From Oscillospiraceae bacterium (GTDB lineage Bacteria; Bacillota; Clostridia; Oscillospirales; Ruminococcaceae), in the NCBI GenBank assembly GCA_900752625.1, contig CAADWC010000088.1, forward strand, positions 1 to 5,447: DNA of 5,447 bases, read 5' to 3'. The notes under the pieces were generated by a model that saw only the letters and a program-made list of their open reading frames with translations, did no database searches and was not told where the DNA came from. Every line of letters begins with the position of its first letter. Position 1 is the stretch's first letter. Of this stretch, positions 1 through 5,439 are shown in pieces. The position numbers were made by a program, and so were the translations under genes.

Positions 1-2
1 AG

Positions 3-428
3 AAAAGTATATGTAAATATACGGCAGAGGGCAGAGAAGAAATTCATAAAAATCTGAAATTCGATGAGTATGTTATGACGGTGCTTCATATGCTCGCAAT
101 GGCATTTATACCGAACAGAAGCATAGAATATTTGGATAACAGGGTTTCACTTTACGCTGCTCAGTATGGAAAGTGTGCGGTAACAGGCAAGGTGCTGCGG
201 ATAGATGAAATACACTGTCATCACAAAAAGCCTGTTAGTCAGGGTGGTACAGACGAATACAAAAACCTTGTGATAATTCACGCTGATGTTCACAGGTTAA
301 TACACGCTGTCAGACCCGAAACTATACAAGTATACATGAATTTAATCAAGCCTAATAAAACTCAACTAAACAAAATAAATAAACTTCGAATGTTAGCAGG
401 AAATTCTGCAATTACTTTATTTCAATAA
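3..428 (+). CDS. ltrA: Group II intron reverse transcriptase/maturase, C-terminal part with HNH endonuclease domain (5' partial)
   Basis: The frame is open from the first bases of the window (..KSICKYTAEGREEIHKNL..), so the ATG at 75 is internal and not the start. The 141 visible residues are the end of a protein that is usually several hundred residues long; the reverse-transcriptase and most of the maturase (X) domain lie upstream. The visible part has the linker and DNA-binding region and then an HNH (En) nuclease: YGKCAVTGK, then IHCHHKKP, GGTDEYKNLV and VHRLIH, which carry the metal-binding and catalytic histidines. It ends with the usual LRMLAGN-type tail. In this family the protein helps the intron fold and splice, cuts the second DNA strand at the target and copies the intron into it. 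The HNH motif residues look intact, so the nuclease may be active. The domain V motif begins 45 nt after the stop codon, as expected for an ORF in domain IV. Confidence 0.93.
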   Translation, partial: KSICKYTAEGREEIHKNLKFDEYVMTVLHMLAMAFIPNRSIEYLDNRVSLYAAQYGKCAVTGKVLRIDEIHCHHKKPVSQGGTDEYKNLVIIHADVHRLIHAVRPETIQVYMNLIKPNKTQLNKINKLRMLAGNSAITLFQ

Positions 429-472
429 CTTTGAAAGCAATATTAATATGATAATTTTGTAATACCGATGGG

Positions 473-506
473 GCGCCGTGTGCGGTGAAAGTCGCACGCA
501 CGGTGC
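473..506 (+). ncRNA. Group II intron domain V (catalytic hairpin)
   Basis: This 34-nt hairpin has the canonical layout. The outer stem GCGCCGTG pairs with CACGGTGC (one G-U pair), followed by a short bulge and an inner stem TGCGGT/GTCGCA closed by a GAAA tetraloop. The catalytic triad position reads CGC (474-476) instead of the more common AGC; CGC is a known alternative. Domain V binds the metal ions for splicing and is the most conserved part of the ribozyme. Its intact pairing suggests that the intron RNA can still splice. Confidence 0.92.
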
Positions 507-509
507 TAA

Positions 510-555
510 GCGGGGGAAAAGGCGGAGATAGTATCAAAGCCTTACCTATCGCAAT
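510..555 (+). ncRNA. Group II intron domain VI with branch-point adenosine and 3' splice site
   Basis: GCGG (510-513) pairs with TCGC (549-552), using a G-U pair. G514-G516 pair with CCT (545-547), and GGC (521-523) pairs with GCC (539-541). A548 is left unpaired between two paired runs, as expected for the lariat branch point. It lies 7 nt from the proposed intron end at 555. The J5/6 linker TAA (507-509) joins it to domain V. The exact last base (555 or a base or two beyond) is inferred from the branch distance and the AT ending. Confidence 0.8.
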
Positions 556-1254
556 TTGTTTAATCTTATCTATGGTGCGGTTGCAGACCTGTTTGAGTTC
601 ATAAACGCCACAACAAGCGATATATTTACACTTTCATGGGTGCAGTCGTTCATATCGCTGTTTCACGCTCTTGCCTGGATGCTGTTTGTATGCGGCATGA
701 TAGTAGCGGTTTTCGACGCGGCGATAGCCTACGAATCGGGTCAGGCCAACATCAGAAACACCTGCATAAACGTGCTGAAAGGCTTTATGGCGGCAAGTCT
801 TGTGACGGTTGTTCCGCAAAGGCTGTATTCGTTCTGTGTGGCATTGCAAGGTACTTTTACACATGATCTTCTGGGCGGATTTATCGCAGATACAAATGCT
901 GCCGTAGCGGATTCGGGACTAACGGTGATCACCGCTCTGGCTATGAATGTGTCGCTGTTCAGCCTCATATTTATTATCCTGTTCGGCTACTGCACAGTGA
1001 AAGTTGTATTTTCAAACATAAAGCGCGGCGGTATCATGCTGTGTCAGATCGCTGTGGGAAGTCTGTATCTGTTTGGAGTTCCCAGAGGTTATACGGACGG
1101 ATTTTACAGCTGGTGCAAACAGGTCATTGCGACCTGTCTGATGGCATTTCTGCAGACTTTTATTCATTTTCATAAAATTCATTATATATCAAACACCTTT
1201 CATTTTGCTCCTTTCAGCATTCCAACAGCCTTAGCCCCCATGCTTACCGTATGA
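556..1254 (+). CDS. TrbL/VirB6-like (DUF6045-type) conjugal transfer membrane protein, N-terminal three quarters; C-terminus replaced by an inversion
   Basis: This is a polytopic membrane protein of the mating channel. Hydrophobic segments lie at about residues 28-52, 73-90, 123-150, 160-176 and near 190, with a conserved-looking stretch NIKRGGIML..GSLYLFGVPRGYTDGF..WCKQVIA. Family members usually run to about 270-290 residues. Here the true sequence stops after ..AFLQTF (residue 202, base 1161). The remaining 30 residues (IHFHKIHYISN..) are junk read across a junction and antisense to the gene's own tail. The real C-terminus lies inverted at 1200-1409. The frame begins with TTG at 556, the first bases after the intron. 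The natural start may be this TTG or a codon supplied by the upstream exon after splicing, which is not visible. As it stands the product is probably non-functional. Recognition as TrbL-like is from memory of the family and its place before prgI and virB4. Confidence 0.8.
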   Translation: MFNLIYGAVADLFEFINATTSDIFTLSWVQSFISLFHALAWMLFVCGMIVAVFDAAIAYESGQANIRNTCINVLKGFMAASLVTVVPQRLYSFCVALQGTFTHDLLGGFIADTNAAVADSGLTVITALAMNVSLFSLIFIILFGYCTVKVVFSNIKRGGIMLCQIAVGSLYLFGVPRGYTDGFYSWCKQVIATCLMAFLQTFIHFHKIHYISNTFHFAPFSIPTALAPMLTV

Positions 1255-1409
1255 GTAACCGACATCATATTGACCTTAACGCTTGTATCCAAACCGAACA
1301 TCTGAGCGATCCTCGGCACTTCCGTTGCTGAAAGACAAATTCCCACCGCAAGCAGCGGATGCTGAACATATGTCAGCAATCCGAGATAGAGGATCGGTGA
1401 GACAAAAGT
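1156..1409. repeat. Inverted ACTTTT pair bordering a ~242-bp inverted segment
   Basis: ACTTTT at 1156-1161 and its complement AAAAGT at 1404-1409 flank the inverted gene end. With surrounding bases the match is 9 of 11 (1153-1163 against 1402-1412). Exchange through this core restores the TrbL-like reading frame exactly. TTCATAAAA also occurs at 1169-1177 and 1414-1422, in direct orientation now; after the flip the two copies would face each other around the core. The short homology fits a site-specific recombinase core or simple microhomology. No recombinase gene is present in the window. Confidence 0.6.
1200..1409 (-). pseudogene. Inverted C-terminal end of the TrbL-like gene
   Basis: Read on the minus strand, this segment encodes TFVSPILYLGLLTYVQ, then HPLLAVGICLSATEVPRI, AQMFGLDTSVKVNMMS and a tail ending MLKGAK with a TGA stop at 1202-1200. 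The ICLSATEVPRIAQMFGLD part is what is expected directly after AFLQT.. in this protein family. The minus-strand frame joins the plus-strand frame exactly through the shared codons ACT TTT (1156-1161 on plus; 1409-1404 on minus). The rebuilt protein has 202 + 67 = 269 residues. I see no convincing ribosome site or promoter that would express this fragment alone. Just before its stop it carries AAGGAGCAAAATGA, which looks like the ribosome site and overlapping start of the next gene in an undisturbed operon. Confidence 0.85.
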
Positions 1410-1460
1410 TTGATTCATAAAAATTACGCAAAAAATCAAAAACAAATATAGAAAAGTATG

Positions 1461-1510
1461 CTATATTTATTATAGTAACAGCGTTAAATGAATAACTATA
1501 GGAGCCAGGA
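1461..1510 (+). promoter_or_regulatory. AT-rich leader with small palindromes and ribosome site of the cargo gene
   Basis: The 100 bases before the cargo gene are very AT-rich. Possible -10 hexamers are TATATT (1462-1467) and TATAGT (1471-1476); no good -35 is visible, so the promoter itself is tentative. CTATA-N5-TATAG (1461-1475) and TATAGT/ACTATA (1471-1476 and 1495-1500) are short inverted repeats that could bind a regulator or may be chance in AT-rich DNA. GGAG (1501-1504) and AGGA (1507-1510) precede the ATG at 1516; AGGA has the better spacing (5 nt). Confidence 0.4.
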
Positions 1511-1515
1511 TCAAT

Positions 1516-2559
1516 ATGATTTATACAGTAAAAATTGAGCAGACCTTTGGATACCCCAAGCGAATGAAGTATATCGCAAATACCGATTCCTTTGTTGAAA
1601 AGAATGTTGACAGTCTTTCATATGTCAGAAATGTCCGTCAGCCCTATGGATGGATTAAAGAATCCGGAACTCCTCCCTGCGAACACCTTGATGTTATTAT
1701 TATGACGGATAAGGAATATGAACTGGGGGATGAAGATCGTGTAAAGATCATAGGTGTTTTCTGTCGTAATGACGGTGATAATAAGCTCGTGGGCGTGCTT
1801 GAAAACAGGGATATAGATGATTTTTCACAGCTTACTGATACCGAAAAAGAGGATATGCACCGCTTATACCCCAAAGAAGATGCCGGCGAAGGCTGGTTTG
1901 GGCATGAGAAGGCAGAGGAAATTATCACATCCTTTTTTTCAAGGAGAAAACGCAAGACAATCATTATGGTTCAGCATACCGAGTCACAACACCATATCAA
2001 TGGTATGATAGGGGCATGGGGAGATTGGGAGCTTACTGAGTTTGGCAAAAAACAAGCATACGAAATAGGTAAATGGCTTCTTTATGAGGATTGCGACAAG
2101 TGCTTCAATATGTATGTTTCGGACTTAAAAAGAACTGTGCAGACTGCAGAGGAGATAAATAAAACTCTTCAGCTCACACCTATAATAACAGATGTTATCC
2201 GTGAAGTGAATGCAGGATTGGGAAATGGTAAATCCCGCGAGTGGTACAACGGCAATAAAAAGAAACGTGGCGAATGCTATGATCCCGACTATAAGCCTTT
2301 TGATGATGCAGAATCCGACCGTGAACTATGGAATCGTCTGTATCCTTTCTATCAAGAGTTAATATCTAACGATATGGAAAGGATCCTTATCGTTTCCCAC
2401 GGAACTGCACTCAGCTTTTTACAGTCTATGCTTATGGGATATGCATTTGAAGATATTGCTAAAATTCGTTTCAACGGAGTTGGAGGCGCTGTATCGAAAA
2501 TAGTAATTGATCCTGATGGCAAGGTCACTGCCTGTTATATAAATCAAAGAGTTTGTTAA
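1516..2559 (+). CDS. Putative fusion of inorganic-pyrophosphatase-like domain and histidine phosphatase domain
   Basis: This is a 347-aa soluble protein without signal peptide or membrane segments. Residues about 148-347 are a histidine phosphatase (phosphoglycerate mutase superfamily) domain. It has catalytic H154 in MVQHTES, R206 in SDLKRTVQTAEE, E230 in IREVNAG and the second histidine H295 in VSHGTAL. The usual RHG is QHT here: the arginine before the catalytic histidine is Q153. Residues about 1-145 resemble a soluble family I inorganic pyrophosphatase: PYGWI (43-47), LDVII (58-62) with a metal-ligand-like D59, GDNKLVGV (87-94) and EGWFGHEKAEE near 125-135. The position matching E. coli D65 seems to be proline (P54) and that of D67 is E56, so pyrophosphatase activity is doubtful. 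The substrate is unknown; a phosphate-ester or nucleotide clean-up role is possible. Its ribosome site and terminator are its own, and it interrupts a conjugation operon, so it is most likely cargo. ATG 1516 is favoured by AGGA five bases upstream. Confidence 0.8.
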   Translation: MIYTVKIEQTFGYPKRMKYIANTDSFVEKNVDSLSYVRNVRQPYGWIKESGTPPCEHLDVIIMTDKEYELGDEDRVKIIGVFCRNDGDNKLVGVLENRDIDDFSQLTDTEKEDMHRLYPKEDAGEGWFGHEKAEEIITSFFSRRKRKTIIMVQHTESQHHINGMIGAWGDWELTEFGKKQAYEIGKWLLYEDCDKCFNMYVSDLKRTVQTAEEINKTLQLTPIITDVIREVNAGLGNGKSREWYNGNKKKRGECYDPDYKPFDDAESDRELWNRLYPFYQELISNDMERILIVSHGTALSFLQSMLMGYAFEDIAKIRFNGVGGAVSKIVIDPDGKVTACYINQRVC

Positions 2560-2607
2560 TGATTCAAAAAAACTAGTTTATCTATTATAACAACAAAAAA
2601 ATCAACG

Positions 2608-2638
2608 CAGCCAAGCCTAAAAACTTGGCTGTATTTTT
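2608..2638 (+). terminator. Intrinsic terminator after the cargo gene
   Basis: CAGCCAAG (2608-2615) and CTTGGCTG (2624-2631) form a perfect 8-bp stem with an 8-nt loop, followed by TATTTTT (2632-2638). An A-run upstream (2595-2601) could give weaker termination in the other direction. It lies 49 nt after the cargo stop codon and 28 nt before the prgI-like start. It would insulate the cargo unit, but should also stop most transcription coming from the TrbL-like gene into prgI and virB4. Confidence 0.88.
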
Positions 2639-2665
2639 ATGCAAGAACGGAGCGTGACAACAAAA

Positions 2666-2932
2666 ATGAAAACCTACATCTACCCCGAAAACCTGCGAGC
2701 AAACGTAAAGCTGTGGTTCTGGAGCGTTCGGGATTTTATCATCATATGCGGCGGAATCATTCTGTCGGTGGTTGTGCTTGTAAACCTGTGGAACGTCCTG
2801 CCTTTTGCGGTGACCGCCTGTTTTGCGTTTCTCTCGCTTCGGGTCGACGAAACCGCAATGATGGACTATATTTTTAATGCTGTGAAGTTTTTTCTTACCT
2901 CGCAGCAGTTGTATTTATGGAGGAAAAATTAA
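2666..2932 (+). CDS. PrgI-like (VirB3-type) conjugal transfer membrane protein
   Basis: This is a small 88-aa inner-membrane protein of the type IV secretion channel. It starts MKTYIYPENLRANVKLW, has two closely spaced hydrophobic segments (about residues 24-40 and 43-58) and ends in a basic tail, YLWRKN. Size, topology and position directly upstream of the VirB4 gene fit the PrgI family, which works with VirB4 as VirB3 does. The frame is open back to an ATG at 2639, but that start lies inside the terminator tail and the added residues (MQERSVTTK) are not family-like, so 2666 is chosen. The only ribosome site seen is GGAG at 2649-2652, 13 nt away, which is long. The stop codon shares its last base with the start of the next gene. 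Confidence 0.87.
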   Translation: MKTYIYPENLRANVKLWFWSVRDFIIICGGIILSVVVLVNLWNVLPFAVTACFAFLSLRVDETAMMDYIFNAVKFFLTSQQLYLWRKN

Positions 2933-3513
2933 TGAAAAAAAGCAAAAACAGCGTTCAGGGTCTTATTGGTCTTGAACGCTTTTCTAAATATGGTGTAAAA
3001 ACCAACAAGACAGAAATTGCATTTTTCAGCGTTGAGCCGACCAATATTTCCGTGCTGTCGGAGGCGAATATCGACGTGAAGATACACCGGCTGATGATGC
3101 TTCTAAGCACGATACCCGACCTGGAGATACTTGCTCTGGACTCCTGCGAGTGTTTCGATACCAACAAGGTGTACGTCAAAAGGCGTTTGCAAACCGAGCA
3201 GAACGAGGCGGTCAGAAAACTGCTGCAGGCCGATTATGATTTCCTTGATGAGATTCAAGTGGAGATGTCCTCGGCAAGACAATTTGTGTTCGCTTTAAGA
3301 TTCCGACGTGAAAAGGACGAGCAGATTTTTAACATCATCAACCGAGTGGATAAGGCGATCTCAGAACACGGATTTGCGGCTCGGCGGATGAGTAAATCTG
3401 ATATCAAGCGTATGCTTGCTCTGTATTTCGGAACAAGCATTTCAGGCGAAGAGATCCCCGATATGGAGGGAGAAACCGAATTTTATCTGGAGGGAAAAAC
3501 AGATGAAGAATAA
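2932..3513 (+). CDS. Conserved conjugation-operon protein between prgI and virB4 (unknown function)
   Basis: This 193-aa predicted soluble protein starts MKKSKNSVQGLIGLERF. ATG 2932 is chosen because it overlaps the prgI-like stop (TAATG) and has GGAGG (2919-2923) eight bases upstream; the in-frame ATG at 2917 would overlap prgI further and lacks this spacing. It contains ..TEIAFFSVEPTNISVLS.., a helical middle (KVYVKRRLQTEQNEAVRKLL) and an acidic tail. I do not recognise a catalytic motif. The early part resembles in feel the N-terminal, non-ATPase region of VirB4/TraC proteins, and ICEs of this type often carry such a separate protein before virB4, so a structural or accessory role next to the ATPase is plausible. 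The stop overlaps the virB4 start by 11 nt, implying translational coupling. Confidence 0.8.
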   Translation: MKKSKNSVQGLIGLERFSKYGVKTNKTEIAFFSVEPTNISVLSEANIDVKIHRLMMLLSTIPDLEILALDSCECFDTNKVYVKRRLQTEQNEAVRKLLQADYDFLDEIQVEMSSARQFVFALRFRREKDEQIFNIINRVDKAISEHGFAARRMSKSDIKRMLALYFGTSISGEEIPDMEGETEFYLEGKTDEE

Positions 3514-5338
3514 AAAGCAGAAGAAAAAAGAACTGTCCTCAGAGCAGCTTGAAATCATCGAAGCAAAGGACTTTTTCGACCGCACAGTGCCGGGTATAAT
3601 CAGATTTTACACCGACCACTACATCTGCGGAAACTTCTACAAGTCCTGCTGGGCGGTAACGGAGTATCCGCCGTCAACGGAAGAAACGGCTATCCTCGCC
3701 CACCTTGCCGACAGAAACGGCGTAACTCTCCGTATTTACAACCGCCTTGTGACGAGTATGGAGCAGAGAAAAATCGTTCAGCAGGCAATGCGTAAGAATC
3801 ATATGATGACTACAACCAATGATGTAAACGAGAGCATCAAGGCTCAGAATAACATCGACGATGTAGTGGAACTGCTTTCAGAACTTCGCCGGAACAAAGA
3901 ACCTCTCCTACACACGGCTGTGTTTATTGAACTGAAAGCCGCAAGCGCAGATAAACTGAAAGAACTGCAGGCGGATATACAAATGGAGCTGACCCGTTCC
4001 AAAATATCTGTGGACAGGCTTCTGCTCCGTCAGAAAGAGGGATTTCTCGCTGTTCTTCCCACAGGCAATAATGTGTTTGCAAGTCAGTTTGAACGTGTTC
4101 TTCCTGCAAGCTCTGTTGCGAATCTTTATCCTTTAAATTACTCCGGCAAGACCGATGAAAATGGCTTCTATATCGGCAGAGATAAGTACGGCAGTAATGT
4201 GCTTGTTGACTTTGATAAGCGTACCGAGGACAAGACAAACAGCAATATCCTGATCCTCGGCAACAGCGGTCAGGGTAAGTCGTACTTGATGAAACTTTTA
4301 CTGTGCAATCATCGTGAAGCAGGTAAAAGTGTTCTTGTCTTGGATCCGGAGCATGAGTATGAGGATCTTTGTTCAAACCTCGGCGGCACCTACATTGATA
4401 TGATGTCGGGAGAATATATGATAAATCCCTTAGAGCCGAAAGCCTGGAGTGACGGAGAAAAATCCGCAGATGACAGTCCCGAAACGTTCAGAAAAGTCAC
4501 ACGTTTATCTCAGCATATATCATATTTAAAAGACTTTTTCAGGGCGTACAAGGATTTTACGGACAGCGAAATCGACACGATCGAAATCATGCTGATGAAG
4601 CTCTACGCAAGATTCGGCATTGATGATCTCACCGATTTCAAATTGCTGAACAGCGAGGATTATCCTGTGATGAGCGATCTATATGACCTTGCGGAAAAGG
4701 AGTTTATGGCGTTTGACCACGAGAAGAAACATCTCTATACCGAAGAAATGTTACAGAACATCTGTCTTGGTCTGAACAGTATGTGTAAAGGAGCAGAGTC
4801 AAAATACTTCAACGGACACACAAACATTAAAGACGGCGAGTTTATCTGTTTTGGAGTGAAAGGTCTTATGGATACCAACAAAAGGCTAAAAGACACTCTG
4901 CTGTTTAACATTCTCAGTTATATGAGCAATCAGCTTTTAGGTCGCGGAAATACTGTTGCGGCGGTTGACGAACTCTACCTCTTTTTGACCAACATGACTG
5001 CAATTGAATATATCCGAAACGGCATGAAGCGTGTTCGTAAAAAGGAATCGTCTTTCATATTAGCTTCGCAAAATATCGAGGACTTTCTGCTGCCTGAGAT
5101 CAAGGAGTTTACAAAGCCGCTGTTCTCCATTCCATCTCACCATTTTCTGTTCAACCCCGGAAATATTTCTCCGACCGCATTCATTGATACCCTACAGTTG
5201 GAGGAATCGGAGTACGGCTTGATCAAGTATCCCGAACGTGGAACTTGCCTTTACAGGTGCGGAAATGAAAGGTATCTGTTACAGGTCATTGCGCCTGCTT
5301 ACAAGGCGGCGTTGTTTGGTTCGGCGGGAGGAAGATAA
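3503..5338 (+). CDS. virB4: VirB4/TraE-family type IV secretion ATPase
   Basis: This 611-aa cytoplasmic ATPase, docked at the inner membrane, would power channel assembly and DNA transfer. The N-terminal part (to about residue 235) is the VirB4/CagE-like domain with GIIRFYTDHYICGNFYKSCWAV near its start. The RecA-like motor follows: Walker A GNSGQGKS at 253-260, a LDPEHEYEDL strand after it, Walker B VAAVDELYLF with D489-E490, and the sensor-like LASQN at 520-524. All key motifs are present and there is no frameshift. ATG 3503 is chosen over the open frame back to 3416 because GGAGG (3489-3493) lies nine bases upstream and the protein then begins with a lysine-rich MKNKKQKKK. The gene overlaps its upstream neighbour by 11 nt. 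The length is at the short end for VirB4, in line with the preceding 193-aa protein carrying some of the N-terminal function, which is a guess. Confidence 0.94.
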   Translation: MKNKKQKKKELSSEQLEIIEAKDFFDRTVPGIIRFYTDHYICGNFYKSCWAVTEYPPSTEETAILAHLADRNGVTLRIYNRLVTSMEQRKIVQQAMRKNHMMTTTNDVNESIKAQNNIDDVVELLSELRRNKEPLLHTAVFIELKAASADKLKELQADIQMELTRSKISVDRLLLRQKEGFLAVLPTGNNVFASQFERVLPASSVANLYPLNYSGKTDENGFYIGRDKYGSNVLVDFDKRTEDKTNSNILILGNSGQGKSYLMKLLLCNHREAGKSVLVLDPEHEYEDLCSNLGGTYIDMMSGEYMINPLEPKAWSDGEKSADDSPETFRKVTRLSQHISYLKDFFRAYKDFTDSEIDTIEIMLMKLYARFGIDDLTDFKLLNSEDYPVMSDLYDLAEKEFMAFDHEKKHLYTEEMLQNICLGLNSMCKGAESKYFNGHTNIKDGEFICFGVKGLMDTNKRLKDTLLFNILSYMSNQLLGRGNTVAAVDELYLFLTNMTAIEYIRNGMKRVRKKESSFILASQNIEDFLLPEIKEFTKPLFSIPSHHFLFNPGNISPTAFIDTLQLEESEYGLIKYPERGTCLYRCGNERYLLQVIAPAYKAALFGSAGGR

Positions 5339-5439
5339 AATTCAGTTCCGGGCAAAATGTAGGTTTGTCAATGAAGCGTTACAAAGGATTCAGAAAATTT
5401 CGCCGGTAGTTAAGAAAGCATTAACATAGTCGGCGGGAG
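5321..5439 (+). repeat. 10-bp direct repeat TCGGCGGGAG flanking the virB4 downstream spacer
   Basis: TCGGCGGGAG occurs at 5321-5330, in the last codons of virB4, and again at 5430-5439, before the window end, 109 bp apart. Both copies contain a purine-rich ribosome-site-like core. The spacer between them may be an insertion or small duplication, or the repeat may reflect two ribosome sites with similar sequence. Confidence 0.4.
5434..5439 (+). promoter_or_regulatory. Ribosome binding site of a gene starting beyond the window
   Basis: CGGGAG followed by AATTCCAA at the very end has the shape of a Shine-Dalgarno sequence with its spacer; a start codon would be expected at or just after the last base. 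In related elements the gene after virB4 is often a cell-wall hydrolase, but nothing of it is visible here. The preceding 5339-5429 holds no supported gene. Confidence 0.45.

Larger units (their letters stand above)
1..555 (+). mobile_element. Group II intron, 3' portion (5' end outside window)
   Basis: The stretch holds, in the expected order, the end of an intron-encoded reverse transcriptase/maturase reading frame, a 34-nt domain V hairpin and a domain VI hairpin. The intron lies in the same direction as the conjugation genes. The most likely 3' splice site is after ..CGCAAT at 555, because introns of this type end in AY and the proposed branch-point A548 would then lie 7 nt from the end. 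The 3' exon is the TrbL-like conjugation gene, so the intron sits at or next to the beginning of that gene. Its 5' end and the upstream exon, with the target-pairing bases, lie before the window, so subclass and mobility cannot be settled here. Confidence 0.9.

Noticed and set aside
75..428. Stand-alone 117-residue HNH nuclease gene starting at ATG 75
   Set aside because: The frame stays open to the window start with typical maturase linker sequence, and domain V follows; it is the end of a longer intron protein.
1644..2008. Frames on both strands inside the pyrophosphatase-like domain
   Set aside because: They have no ribosome sites, low-complexity serine-rich translation and lie within a well-supported gene.
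1430..2605. Direct repeat AAAAAATCAA at 1430-1439 and 2596-2605, as possible target duplication around the cargo gene
   Set aside because: It is poly-A rich and short, and the positions do not match the inversion border or the prgI start; chance is likely.
2633..2641. ATTTTTATG, inverted copy of CATAAAAAT at 1416-1424, as a possible right end of a mobile cargo unit
   Set aside because: It overlaps the terminator T-tract and is low in complexity; nine AT-rich bases are not enough to call an element end.
3924..4376. 150-residue minus-strand frame inside virB4
   Set aside because: It is rich in Cys, His, Ser and Arg with no recognisable motif, and it lies opposite the Walker A region of virB4; an antisense shadow.
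5238..5429. 63-residue frame overlapping the end of virB4
   Set aside because: Its start lies deep inside virB4 in another frame without a ribosome site, and the VirB4 frame is clearly the coding one.
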